Assembly: GCF_031458115.1 (NCBI RefSeq)
Contig: NZ_JAVDXV010000002.1
Location: 620,001 to 684,000 of the forward strand
DNA length: 64,000 nucleotides
DNA from: Pelomonas asaccharophilus_A
GTDB lineage: Bacteria > Pseudomonadota > Gammaproteobacteria > Burkholderiales > Burkholderiaceae_C
Direction: 5' to 3'
Position numbers and translations under genes: made by a program
Notes under the pieces: model-generated
The model's input: the letters and a program-made list of their open reading frames with translations, nothing else
Told to the model about the DNA's origin: nothing
Database searches by the model: none
Part shown: positions 8,460 to 16,006 of the stretch, in pieces
How positions within the stretch are numbered: position 1 is the first letter of the stretch
Layout: each line of letters begins with the position of its first letter

Positions 8460-9145
8460 TGCGGCAGATTCCTCTTTCGCTGCTGGCGCCACCGGCGCAC
8501 AGCTTTGACAACTTCCTGCCCGGCGCCAATGCCGAGGCACTGGCCTATCTGCTGGGGCTGATGCCGGCCGACCCGCCCGTGCTGCTGTGGGGGCCGACCG
8601 GGGCCGGCAAGACCCATCTGCTGCAGGCGCTGGCCGAGCGCTGGCAGGCGGCCGGCCAGCGTGTCGCCTGGTACGACGCGGACACGCCGCTGCCCTGGGA
8701 ACTGCCGGCCCACGAGAGCCTGCTGCTGCTGGACGACTGCCAGCGGTTCGACGCTGGCCAGCAGCATGCCGCCTTCGCGCTGTTTGTCGCGTCGGCAGGG
8801 CAGGGCTACACAGTTGTTGCCACGGCCGACGCGCCTGCGGTGGACCTGCCCGTGCGCGAGGATCTGCGCACGCGCCTCGGCTGGGGGCCCAGCTTCCAGC
8901 TGACGCCGCTGCGCGAGTCAGAGATGCGCGCCGTGCTGCGCCGCGAAGCCGATCGCCGCGGCCTGCTGCTGGGCGACGAGGTGCTGGACTACCTGCTGAC
9001 CCGCTTCGAGCGCAACCTCAAGGGGCTGATGGACCTGCTGGAGCGGCTGGACGAGTTCGCGATGTCCACGAAGCGCGCACTGACGCTGCCCCTTTTGAAG
9101 GCCATGTTGGTCGACGAGAAAACTGACTCTGACCCCATTTTATGA
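8459..9145 (+). CDS. hda: DnaA regulatory inactivator Hda
   Basis: A 228-residue AAA+ protein. Hda bound to the DNA-loaded beta clamp stimulates ATP hydrolysis by DnaA and so prevents re-initiation. The N-terminus MRQIPLSLL carries the clamp-binding QxxLxL motif. Walker A is GPTGAGKTHLLQ, Walker B LLLLDDCQRFD, followed by a DnaA domain III-like sequence with no DNA-binding domain IV, as expected. Start ATG 8459 overlaps the preceding stop by one base. The last codons overlap the HAD gene by 4 bases (ATGA). Confidence 0.94.
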   Translation: MRQIPLSLLAPPAHSFDNFLPGANAEALAYLLGLMPADPPVLLWGPTGAGKTHLLQALAERWQAAGQRVAWYDADTPLPWELPAHESLLLLDDCQRFDAGQQHAAFALFVASAGQGYTVVATADAPAVDLPVREDLRTRLGWGPSFQLTPLRESEMRAVLRREADRRGLLLGDEVLDYLLTRFERNLKGLMDLLERLDEFAMSTKRALTLPLLKAMLVDEKTDSDPIL

Positions 9146-9810
9146 ATTTGACGCTGTTTGACCTGGACGGGACGCTGATCCCGGTGGATTCCGACCATTC
9201 CTTCGGTGCCTTTATGGTGGAGGTCGGCTGGGTCGATGGCGCGGTCTGGGGCGCGCGCAACGACGAGTTTTTCGCGCAGTACAACGCCGGCACGCTCAAC
9301 CTGGCGGCCTATGTCGACTTCGCCACGTCTGCCTGGCGCGGCCGGCCACTGGATGAGGCGCTGGCGATGCGTGAGCGCTTCATGGCGCAGATCGGCAGGC
9401 CGGCGCTGCGGCCTGAGGCGATGGCACTGGTGGAGAAGCATCGCGCAGCAGGGGATCTGATCGCGCTTGTCACGGCTACCAACGAGTTCGTCACCGCGCC
9501 GTTTGCCGAGGCGTTCGGCATCGAGCACCTGATCGCCGTGCAGTTGGAGCGGGATGCGCAGGGCCGCTACACCGGCGCCATCCGCGGCGTGCCCAGCTTC
9601 CGTGAAGGCAAGATCGCGCGCGTTGACGACTGGCTGCGGGGGCTCGGGGCACAATCGCGTGATTTCGAGCGCGTCACCTTCTACAGCGACTCGACCAACG
9701 ACCTCCCCCTGCTCGAACGCGTCAGCCACCCGGTGGCGACCAATCCCAGCCCCACGCTCGCACAGATCGCCACCGAGCGCGGCTGGCCCCAGCTCCAACT
9801 CTTCGCATGA
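9142..9810 (+). CDS. HAD-IB family hydrolase (phosphoserine phosphatase-like)
   Basis: A 222-residue haloacid-dehalogenase phosphatase. Motif I is FDLDGTLIPVDSDHSFG with the nucleophilic Asp, motif II is VTATNEF, and motif III/IV is YSDSTNDLPLL. The helical cap between motifs I and II places it in subfamily IB with SerB. The substrate is not evident; this gene commonly sits between hda and pcnB in Burkholderiales, which suggests a conserved housekeeping role. Its start overlaps the hda end, and its TGA overlaps the ATG of a short ORF leading into pcnB. Confidence 0.93.
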   Translation: MNLTLFDLDGTLIPVDSDHSFGAFMVEVGWVDGAVWGARNDEFFAQYNAGTLNLAAYVDFATSAWRGRPLDEALAMRERFMAQIGRPALRPEAMALVEKHRAAGDLIALVTATNEFVTAPFAEAFGIEHLIAVQLERDAQGRYTGAIRGVPSFREGKIARVDDWLRGLGAQSRDFERVTFYSDSTNDLPLLERVSHPVATNPSPTLAQIATERGWPQLQLFA

Positions 9811-9887
9811 TCAAGAAGTTCATCGACTTCCCAGGAAAAATGGGCTGGATGCGAAAAACCTACACCAAAACCTACACCAAGCCGTGA
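9807..9887 (+). CDS. 26-codon ORF bridging the HAD gene and pcnB
   Basis: ATG 9807 overlaps the HAD stop (ATGA) and the frame closes at TGA 9885-9887, which overlaps the pcnB GTG start (GTGA). The product begins MIKKFIDF, repeating the real pcnB N-terminus (M/V-IKKFIDKLF), then runs into unrelated sequence ending RKTYTKTYTKP. The ATG appears to be the old pcnB start, now out of frame because a 77-base duplication/insertion separates it from the gene. It may simply deliver ribosomes to the GTG. No sign that the peptide itself matters. Confidence 0.45.
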   Translation: MIKKFIDFPGKMGWMRKTYTKTYTKP

Positions 9888-9904
9888 TCAAGAAGTTCAT
9901 CGAC
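9808..9904 (+). repeat. 20 bp direct repeat flanking 57 bp at the pcnB start
   Basis: The 20-mer TGATCAAGAAGTTCATCGAC occurs at 9808-9827 and again, identically, at 9885-9904. The 57 bases between contain a second, nested tandem repeat: AAAACCTACACC at 9855-9866 and 9867-9878. The second copy of the 20-mer is the true beginning of pcnB. Possible origins are local duplication, or a scar of an excised element with site-specific repeats. Confidence 0.9.
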
Positions 9905-11431
9905 AAGCTGTTCAGCAAGTCCGGCACCGCGGCACCCAAGACCACGCCGCTGGGCAAGCGCGTCGAGATTCCGGCCGACGTGCATGGCATCGACCCCGAA
10001 TTGCTGGACGACCGCGCCGTCAAGGTCGTCAAGACGCTGACCGACGCCGGCTTCGAGGCCTACATCGTCGGCGGCGCCGTGCGCGACCTGTTGTTGGGCA
10101 TGCGCCCCAAGGACTTCGACGTCGCCACCAACGCGACGCCCGAGCAGGTCAAGGGCCTGTTCCGCCGCGCCTTCATCATCGGCCGGCGTTTCCGCATCGT
10201 GCACGTGGTCTACGGCCGTGGCCGTGAGCACGAGGTCATCGAGGTCTCGACCTTCCGCGCGCTGCCCACCGAATCCGAGGCGGTGCAAGGCAACGAGAAG
10301 ACGGCCAAGGGCGAACTGGACGGGAAGTCCCACGCCGTGGACGCCAGCGGCCGCGTGCTGCGCGACAACGTCTGGGGACCGCAGATCGAAGATGCCGCGC
10401 GCCGCGACTTCACCGTCAACGCGATGTACTACGACCCGCAGCGCCGCTTGGTGGTGGACTATCACGGCGGCCTGGCCGATGCGAAGGCCAAGCTGCTGCG
10501 CATGATCGGCGACCCTGACACCCGCTATCGCGAAGACCCGGTTCGCATCGTCCGCGCCGTGCGCTTTGCGGCCAAGCTGGGCTTCGAGCTTGAAAAGAAG
10601 ACGCTGGCGCCGGTCGCGGCCTGCACCCCACTGCTGGCCAACGTGCCCGCCTCACGCCTGTTCGACGAGATGATCAAGCTGCTGCAGACCGGCCATTCAC
10701 TGGCCAGCCTGGTGCAGTTGAAGAAGCTCGGGCTGGTGGGACAGGGCGGAAAGGTGTTTGCCGTGCTGGATGCGATGCTGACCGCCACCGGCGACCTGCC
10801 GGAAGGCGTGCGCGGCAAGTTCGTGCGCCAAGCGTTTGAAGACACCGACCGCCGCGTCAACGAAGGCCGTGGTGTCAGCCCCAGCTTCATGCTGGCCTGC
10901 ATGCTGTGGCACGAGGTGCTGGACCGCTGGACCAAGATCCGCAACGGTGGCGAGCCCGCCGTCCCTGCGCTGGCCCAGGCCATCGACGCGGTGTTCGATG
11001 CCCGCATCGGCGACATCTCCGGCCGCGGCAAGCTGGCGGCCGACATGCGCGAGATCTGGATGATGCAGACCCGCTTCGAGCGCCGCAGCGGCTCGGGCGT
11101 GTTCAGCCTTGTGGAACAGCCGCGCTACCGCGCCGGCTTCGATTTCCTGCGCCTGCGCGCGGATGTGGGCGAGGTGGACCCGGCGCTGGCGGACTGGTGG
11201 GAGGACTTCGCGCTCGGCAGCGACGACGACCGGCAAGCCCTGCTGGCCGACGCACGCGCCGCCCAGCAGAAGGCTCCCCGCGTCGTCCGCGCGCCGCGCC
11301 CGGATGCGCCAGCACCGGCATCGTCGGCCGACGACACGGTCGACGATGCCGCTCCGGCCAAGAAACGCCGCCGCCGCCGTCGCAAGCCCGCCGGAGGCGG
11401 CGAGGGCGCCGCAGCACCGGCGGCCGAGTGA
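9884..11431 (+). CDS. pcnB: Poly(A) polymerase I
   Basis: A 515-residue nucleotidyltransferase that adds 3' poly(A) tails to RNA, marking it for decay. It has the nucleotidyltransferase core GGAVRDLLLGMRPKDFDVAT, the PcnB signature RRAFIIGRRFRIVHV, and DAARRDFTVNAMYYDP. The C-terminus is very basic (KKRRRRRRK), typical of PcnB rather than CCA-adding enzymes. GTG 9884 is the only start giving the expected IKKFIDKLF N-terminus; it lacks a Shine-Dalgarno and probably depends on the overlapping upstream ORF. The end overlaps folK as GTGA. Confidence 0.94.
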   Translation: MIKKFIDKLFSKSGTAAPKTTPLGKRVEIPADVHGIDPELLDDRAVKVVKTLTDAGFEAYIVGGAVRDLLLGMRPKDFDVATNATPEQVKGLFRRAFIIGRRFRIVHVVYGRGREHEVIEVSTFRALPTESEAVQGNEKTAKGELDGKSHAVDASGRVLRDNVWGPQIEDAARRDFTVNAMYYDPQRRLVVDYHGGLADAKAKLLRMIGDPDTRYREDPVRIVRAVRFAAKLGFELEKKTLAPVAACTPLLANVPASRLFDEMIKLLQTGHSLASLVQLKKLGLVGQGGKVFAVLDAMLTATGDLPEGVRGKFVRQAFEDTDRRVNEGRGVSPSFMLACMLWHEVLDRWTKIRNGGEPAVPALAQAIDAVFDARIGDISGRGKLAADMREIWMMQTRFERRSGSGVFSLVEQPRYRAGFDFLRLRADVGEVDPALADWWEDFALGSDDDRQALLADARAAQQKAPRVVRAPRPDAPAPASSADDTVDDAAPAKKRRRRRRKPAGGGEGAAAPAAE

Positions 11432-11904
11432 GCGAGCGCGCCTACGTCGGCCTGGGCGCCAATCTTGGCGCCGATCTGCTCGCCACCTTGAGCCGCGCCG
11501 CCGCGGCGCTGGATGCATTGCCCCAGACCCGGATCGCGGTGCTGTCCAGCGCGTGGCGCAGCGCCCCCGTCGATGCCGGTGGCCCGGATTTCCTGAACGC
11601 GGTCGCCGCGCTGGATACCGGCTTGGCGCCTCTGGCGCTGCTGGACGCCTTGCAGGCCATCGAGGCAGTGCATGGACGCGAGCGCCCCTACCGCAACGCG
11701 CCGCGCACGCTGGACCTGGACCTGCTGCTGCATGGCGACACCCGCCTCGACACGCCGCGGCTGGTGCTGCCCCATCCCCGCATGCAGCAACGCGCCTTCG
11801 TGCTGAGGCCGCTGCTGGAGATCGCGCCCGAGCTGGCCGACTTGGCCGGCCCCGGCGACTGGCAGTCGCAGCGCATCGAACGCCAAGACGCCATCCCCTT
11901 CTGA
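11428..11904 (+). CDS. folK: 6-hydroxymethyl-7,8-dihydropterin pyrophosphokinase
   Basis: A 158-residue HPPK that transfers pyrophosphate from ATP to 6-hydroxymethyl-dihydropterin in folate synthesis. Motifs: YVGLGANLG at the start, RPYRNAPRTLDLDLLLHGD with the two Mg-binding aspartates, and LPHPRMQQRAFVLRPL. The start is GTG 11428, overlapping the pcnB stop by 4 bases (GTGA), a common pcnB-folK coupling in proteobacteria. Full family length. Confidence 0.95.
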   Translation: MSERAYVGLGANLGADLLATLSRAAAALDALPQTRIAVLSSAWRSAPVDAGGPDFLNAVAALDTGLAPLALLDALQAIEAVHGRERPYRNAPRTLDLDLLLHGDTRLDTPRLVLPHPRMQQRAFVLRPLLEIAPELADLAGPGDWQSQRIERQDAIPF

Positions 11905-11919
11905 ACCGGAGCTTCGACG

Positions 11920-12276
11920 ATGTTTTCGACCCTCGGGGGCTGGCAGACCGTGGGCCTGCTGCTGCTGTCCAACGTCTTCATGACCTTTGCTTGGTACGGC
12001 CACCTGAAAGGCCTGGCCACCAAGCCGTGGTGGATCGCGGCGCTGATCAGCTGGGGCATCGCGCTGTTCGAATACCTGCTGCAGGTGCCGGCCAACCGCA
12101 TCGGCCACGGCGCCGGCTTCACGTTGGCGCAGCTGAAGATCACGCAGGAGGTCATCACGCTGGCCGTCTTCGTGCCCTTCGCCGTGTATTACATGGGCGA
12201 GCCGTTGAAGCTGGATTTCCTGTGGGCCGGGTTGTGCCTGTTAGGGGCTGTCTACTTCATCTTCCGGTCGGCTTGA
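11920..12276 (+). CDS. DMT family protein, DUF486
   Basis: A 118-residue membrane protein with four predicted helices (about residues 8-27, 38-55, 74-92 and 98-115). The text TFAWYGHLKGL and LFEYLLQVPANRIG is characteristic of the DUF486 branch of the drug/metabolite transporter clan, which resembles a half-size EamA unit. Substrate unknown. It starts 15 bases after folK with a GGAG about 10 bases upstream. Confidence 0.85.
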   Translation: MFSTLGGWQTVGLLLLSNVFMTFAWYGHLKGLATKPWWIAALISWGIALFEYLLQVPANRIGHGAGFTLAQLKITQEVITLAVFVPFAVYYMGEPLKLDFLWAGLCLLGAVYFIFRSA

Positions 12277-12329
12277 TGACGATTCGGTGACGGCGCCCGG
12301 TAAACTGCGCGCCTTCCAGAAATCCAAGG

Positions 12330-12983
12330 ATGGCCATGCTATTTGGCAAGCTGCTGCCCCGCGAGGGCAATTTTTTTGAGCTGTTCAACGAGCACGGCGG
12401 CTTCATTGCGGAAGGCGCGCGCGCCTTCCTGAAGATGATCGAGAACTATGCCGACCCGACGCTGCGCCAGCAGTACGCCGACGAGGTCGACAAGGCCGAG
12501 CATGCTGCCGACCGCGTGACGGCCGAGGTGAACCGGCTGCTGCACCGCACCTTCATCACGCCCATCGACCGCGAACAGATCCACGGCTTGATCAACGCGA
12601 TGGACGACATCCTGGACCTTCTGCAGGACTCGTCGGAGACGCTGTCGCTGTACGACGTGCGTTCGGTGCCCGAGCAGGTGCTGCAACTGGCCACGCTGTC
12701 GGTCCGCTGCTGCGAACGCGTGCAGCACGCCGTCACGCTGCTCCCCAACCTCAGCAAGCCCGCCACGACCGAGGCCGCGATCAAGACCTGCGAGGAGATT
12801 GATCGCCTGGAATCCGACGCCGACCGCGTCATGCGCTCGGCCATGTCGCGCCTGTTCCGCGAGGAAGCCGACGTGCGCGAGCTGATCAAGCTGAAGGCGA
12901 TCTACGAGCAGCTGGAGTCCATCTCGGACCGTTGCGAGGACGTGGCCAACCTGATCGAGGGCATCGTCCTCGAGAACTCCTGA
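12330..12983 (+). CDS. DUF47 family PhoU-like protein, partner of PiT
   Basis: A 217-residue all-helical protein resembling PhoU. DUF47 proteins are encoded next to PiT phosphate permeases and are thought to modulate them. Seen here: FGKLLPREGNFFELFNEHG at the N-terminus, then HRTFITPIDREQIHGLINAMDD, the family hallmark, and a C-terminal SISDRCEDVANLIEGIVLEN helix. It ends 10 bases before the PiT start, the classical pairing. An alternative ATG two codons downstream (12336) would give the same mature protein. Confidence 0.93.
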   Translation: MAMLFGKLLPREGNFFELFNEHGGFIAEGARAFLKMIENYADPTLRQQYADEVDKAEHAADRVTAEVNRLLHRTFITPIDREQIHGLINAMDDILDLLQDSSETLSLYDVRSVPEQVLQLATLSVRCCERVQHAVTLLPNLSKPATTEAAIKTCEEIDRLESDADRVMRSAMSRLFREEADVRELIKLKAIYEQLESISDRCEDVANLIEGIVLENS

Positions 12984-12993
12984 TCGGCTTCCC

Positions 12994-14004
12994 ATGGCAT
13001 CCGTAGAGATCGCCTTCTGGGTGGTGGCGCTGCTCGTCGTGCTGGCGCTGCTGTTCGACTTCATGAACGGCTTCCACGACGCGGCCAACTCCATCGCCAC
13101 CGTCGTCTCCACCGGCGTGCTGAAGCCGCAGCAGGCGGTTTTGTTCGCTGCGTTCTTCAACGTCATCGCCATCTTGTTCTTCCAGCTGAAGGTGGCTGCC
13201 ACCATCGGCAAGGGCATTGTGGAGCCGGGCATCGTGGATCACCACGTCGTGTTCGGTGCGCTGATCGGCGCCATCGCCTGGAACGTCATCACGTGGTGGT
13301 GGGGCATCCCGTCCAGCTCGTCGCATGCGCTGATTGGCGGCATCGCCGGCGCCGTGGTCGCCAAGGCCGGCCCCGATGCGCTGGTGGCCGCGGGCATCTG
13401 GAAGACCGTGGCCTTCATCGTCGTCTCGCCGCTCCTGGGCTTCACGCTGGGGTCGCTGATGATGGTGCTGGTCGCCTGGGTGTGCCGCGACAAGTCGCCA
13501 CTGCGCATCGACCGCTGGTTCCGGCGATTACAGCTGGTGTCTGCCGGTCTCTACAGCCTGGGCCACGGCGGCAATGACGCGCAGAAGACCATCGGCCTGA
13601 TCTGGATGCTGCTGGTGGCTGCCGGCATGATGAGCGCTGGTGACAGCGCGCCGCCCAGCTGGGTCATCGTGTCCTGCTATGTGGCCATTGGCCTGGGCAC
13701 GATGTTCGGTGGCTGGCGCATCGTGCAGACCATGGGTCAGCGCATCACCAAGCTCAAGCCGGTGGGCGGCTTCTGTGCCGAGACCGGTGGCGCGATCACG
13801 CTGTTCGTGGCCACGGCGCTTGGCATTCCGGTGTCCACCACCCACACCATCACCGGTGCCATCGTGGGCGTGGGTTCCGTGCGCCGCGCTTCGGCCGTGC
13901 GCTGGGGTGTCGCCGGCAACATCGTCTGGGCCTGGATCTTCACCATCCCCGCGGCAGCGACGATGGCGGCGATCTGCTACTGGGTGAGCTTCTTCCTCTA
14001 CTGA
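12994..14004 (+). CDS. pit: Low-affinity inorganic phosphate transporter, PiT family
   Basis: A 336-residue membrane permease for phosphate driven by protons or cations. It has the two PiT signature repeats: FDFMNGFHDAANSIATVV near residue 25 and SLGHGGNDAQKTIGL near residue 185, each followed by the conserved VSTTHTITGAIVG-type segment. About ten helices. It is the second gene of the DUF47-PiT pair. Its 3' end overlaps the convergent TM2 gene by 7 bases, leaving no room for a conventional terminator. Confidence 0.96.
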   Translation: MASVEIAFWVVALLVVLALLFDFMNGFHDAANSIATVVSTGVLKPQQAVLFAAFFNVIAILFFQLKVAATIGKGIVEPGIVDHHVVFGALIGAIAWNVITWWWGIPSSSSHALIGGIAGAVVAKAGPDALVAAGIWKTVAFIVVSPLLGFTLGSLMMVLVAWVCRDKSPLRIDRWFRRLQLVSAGLYSLGHGGNDAQKTIGLIWMLLVAAGMMSAGDSAPPSWVIVSCYVAIGLGTMFGGWRIVQTMGQRITKLKPVGGFCAETGGAITLFVATALGIPVSTTHTITGAIVGVGSVRRASAVRWGVAGNIVWAWIFTIPAAATMAAICYWVSFFLY

Positions 14005-14426
14005 TCGGACTGCGCCTCGAAGTAGCGCTGGGCGCTGAAGGCGATGGTCGCCATCAGCGCCGTGCCGCCGATGAGCAGGCATAGCACGACGCCGATGACG
14101 GCGGCCCAGCCGCTGGACTGGGCTGGGTGGCCGGCGTTGAAGCGCTCATTCCAGCGCTCGTCCGGCATCAAGCCGTAGACGATGCCGCCCAGCAGTGCGG
14201 CCACCAGGCTGACGCCCAGCAGGGGTATCAGCACCCAGGCGACTCGGTCGTCCTGCCCAAAGGCGCTCATGCGCTGCAAGCCAGCCAAGCCCAGCAGCGT
14301 GGGCAGCGGAAACAGCCAGGCCCAGTGGTCCTTCATGCCATGCAGGTAGAAGCGATGCAGGCCGAACACGCCGACCGTCAAGGCCAACCAGGTCGCGACG
14401 GCCTTGTGCTTGACACCGTGGTTCAT
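13998..14426 (-). CDS. TM2 domain membrane protein
   Basis: A 142-residue protein with a TM2 domain: the first helix bears GVFGLHRFYLHG, the G-x-F-G-x-H-x-F-Y-x-G hallmark, and a second helix (WAWLFPLPTLLGLAGL) follows the short turn. Two further hydrophobic stretches (VLIPLLGVSLVAALLG; VIGVVLCLLIGGTAL) give about four helices. Role unknown. Its ATG overlaps the GNAT stop by 4 bases, so the two are co-translated. Confidence 0.8.
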   Translation of the reverse strand: MNHGVKHKAVATWLALTVGVFGLHRFYLHGMKDHWAWLFPLPTLLGLAGLQRMSAFGQDDRVAWVLIPLLGVSLVAALLGGIVYGLMPDERWNERFNAGHPAQSSGWAAVIGVVLCLLIGGTALMATIAFSAQRYFEAQSDQ

Positions 14427-14968
14427 TCGGCCGGCGAGTTGGTATCGCCGCTGCCGAGTTGGCGCTGCATCAGCACCACGTCCAGCCAGCGGCCGAACTT
14501 CCAGCCGGCGCTCTTCAGCACGCCGGTGTGCTCGAAGCCCAGCGCCGTGTGCACGCCGACCGAGCCGGCGTTGTTCGCGTCACCGATGACGGCCAGCATC
14601 TGGCGGGCCCCGACCGCTTCGCAGCGGGCGATCAACTCTGCCAGCAGCAGCCGACCCACGCCCTGGCCCTGCGCGGCGGGCGACAGGTAGATGGAATCCT
14701 CGACGCAGAAGCGGTAAGCCAGGCGCGGGCGAAAATAGTTGGCGTAGGCGTAACCCAGAACGGCGCCGTCGCGTTCAGCGACCAGCCAGGGCAGGGCGCG
14801 GCCCAACACCTCAGCGCGGCGGCGGGCCATCTCCTCGACAGTGGGTACCTCGGTTTCGAAGGTGCCGGTGCCTTCCAGCACGGCCTGGGCGTAGATGGCC
14901 TGGATGGCGGGCAGGTCGGCGTCGGTGCTGGGACGCAGGATCAAGGGCTGGGCGGGAGGCTGTGACAT
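14423..14968 (-). CDS. GNAT N-acetyltransferase, phosphinothricin acetyltransferase-like
   Basis: A 181-residue GNAT enzyme transferring acetyl from acetyl-CoA to an amine. The beginning (ILRPSTDADLPAIQAIYAQA) and the acetyl-CoA loop (YLSPAAQGQGVGRLLLAEL, a Q-x-x-G-x-G/A motif) fit the Pat/Bar branch, as does GFEHTGVLKSAGWKFGRWLD near the end. The substrate is unproven; such proteins often acetylate methionine sulfoximine or sulfone. I use ATG 14968; an upstream in-frame TTG at 14989 lacks support. Confidence 0.88.
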   Translation of the reverse strand: MSQPPAQPLILRPSTDADLPAIQAIYAQAVLEGTGTFETEVPTVEEMARRRAEVLGRALPWLVAERDGAVLGYAYANYFRPRLAYRFCVEDSIYLSPAAQGQGVGRLLLAELIARCEAVGARQMLAVIGDANNAGSVGVHTALGFEHTGVLKSAGWKFGRWLDVVLMQRQLGSGDTNSPAE

Positions 14969-15007
14969 CTGTCGTTTCAGGAGCTGCAAATGAGGGCCAA
15001 GCGAGTT

Positions 15008-15013
15008 TATAAT
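15008..15013 (+). promoter_or_regulatory. Probable -10 element for the rpsP operon
   Basis: A perfect TATAAT lies 134 bases upstream of the rpsP ATG, in the 178 bp spacer after the divergent GNAT gene. The best -35 candidate is only CTGCAA (14984-14989, spacer 18), which is poor, so the call rests on the -10. The long GC-rich leader includes a hairpin (CCCCTGGCAGGGG, 15064-15076) that might have a regulatory role. Confidence 0.5.
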
Positions 15014-15146
15014 GCGCGGTTTTGGCGCTGGCTGCAGATGGCTGCGGCGTATCTACAGCGCCTCCCCTGGCAGGGGTTCCTGCTATTCGACTGGCTCGCC
15101 CTGAGTGTCTCCTCGTGCGGTAGTCGCCCAATTTTTAGGAAACATC

Positions 15147-15404
15147 ATGGTTGTGATTCGTCTGGCCCGCGGCGGCTCCAAGAAGCGCCCCTTCTACAAC
15201 ATCGTCGTCGCCAACAGCGCCCAGCGCCGTGACGGCCGCTTCATCGAGCGCGTCGGCTTCTACAACCCGGTCGCCTCCGGCGCTGCCGAGAAGCTGCGCG
15301 TCGCCCAGGACCGCGTGTCCTACTGGGTCGGCGTCGGCGCCCAGCTGTCGCCCACGGTCGAGCGCCTGGTCGGCGAGGCCAAGAAGGCCACGCCCGCTGC
15401 CTAA
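15147..15404 (+). CDS. rpsP: 30S ribosomal protein S16
   Basis: An 85-residue small-subunit protein. The start VVIRLARGGSKKRPFYNIVV and the following RDGRFIERVGFYNP are invariant S16 features. ATG 15147 has AGGA seven bases upstream. First gene of the conserved rpsP-rimM-trmD-rplS operon, which joins two ribosomal proteins with a ribosome maturation factor and a tRNA methyltransferase. A terminator-like hairpin follows 26 bases after its stop. Confidence 0.98.
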   Translation: MVVIRLARGGSKKRPFYNIVVANSAQRRDGRFIERVGFYNPVASGAAEKLRVAQDRVSYWVGVGAQLSPTVERLVGEAKKATPAA

Positions 15405-15408
15405 GCAC

Positions 15409-15999
15409 GTGGCAGGCAACAAGCCTCAGCAAGACGGCGCCTCGGCGCCGTCTTTTGCTTCCTGGCCCGAAGATCTGGTGCCGGTCGGCCGCATTCTGGA
15501 TGCCTGGGGCATCAAGGGCGGCCTGAAGGTGCAGGCCTATTCGGTCGATGCGGATGCGCTGTTCAGCGCCAAGCGCTGGTACCTGAAGTCCACCGGCCCC
15601 AAGCCAGGCCAACTCCTGCTAGCCGTGCGCTCCGTGCGCGAGCAGGGCGAGGGCATCGTCGCGACGGCCGACGGCGTGGACGACCGCAATGCCGCCGAGG
15701 CACTGCGCGGCCATGAGATTTACATCCCTCGCAGCGACTTCCCGCGCACGCCCGACGGCGAGTATTACTGGGTCGATCTGATCGGCCTGGACGTCGTCAA
15801 TCGCGCAGACGAGGCGTTGGGCCGGGTTATCGGCCTCATCGACACCGGACCGCATTGCGTGCTGCGCATCCTGCCGCCTGGCGTGGTCGAGCCGGCCAAG
15901 CCGGACCAGGAGCGACTGATCCCCTTCGTCGAAGCATTCGTCGACAATGTGAACCTCGAGACCAGGCGCATCGTGGTCGACTGGGGTCTGGACTTCTGA
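15409..15999 (+). CDS. rimM: 16S rRNA processing protein RimM
   Basis: A 196-residue assembly factor that binds S19 and the 30S head during maturation. The N-terminal domain has DLVPVGRILDAWGIKGGLKV, the C-terminal PRC-barrel has EYYWVDLIGLDVVN and DNVNLETRRIVVDWG. No ATG exists near the right position; GTG 15409, four bases after the rpsP stop, is the best start and gives a 21-residue tail before the conserved domain. A stable hairpin with a T-run (15431-15456) is embedded in this tail, discussed as a finding. Confidence 0.92.
   Translation: MAGNKPQQDGASAPSFASWPEDLVPVGRILDAWGIKGGLKVQAYSVDADALFSAKRWYLKSTGPKPGQLLLAVRSVREQGEGIVATADGVDDRNAAEALRGHEIYIPRSDFPRTPDGEYYWVDLIGLDVVNRADEALGRVIGLIDTGPHCVLRILPPGVVEPAKPDQERLIPFVEAFVDNVNLETRRIVVDWGLDF
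15431..15456 (+). terminator. Terminator-like hairpin at the rpsP/rimM junction (attenuator candidate)
   Basis: A perfect 10 bp stem (AAGACGGCGC at 15431-15440 with GCGCCGTCTT at 15445-15454) closes a CTCG tetraloop and runs directly into TTTTGCTT. It has the form of an intrinsic terminator. It lies 26 bases after the rpsP stop but inside the rimM reading frame as I start it, so it would reduce rather than block expression of rimM, trmD and rplS. Confidence 0.6.
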
Positions 16000-16006
16000 A
16001 GCCGTC

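Noticed and set aside
9807..9887. Small ORF as a genuine conserved peptide
   Set aside because: Its first residues merely repeat the pcnB N-terminus out of place; the rest is simple repeat, so it is better explained as a duplication by-product that may assist coupling.
11103..11517. Arginine-rich minus-strand frames opposite the pcnB 3' end
   Set aside because: They are mirrors of the basic C-terminal tail of PcnB and the folK start, with no ribosome site or known domain.
14969..15007. Strong -35 element for the rpsP promoter
   Set aside because: The only candidates at proper spacing match three of six bases; I report just the -10.
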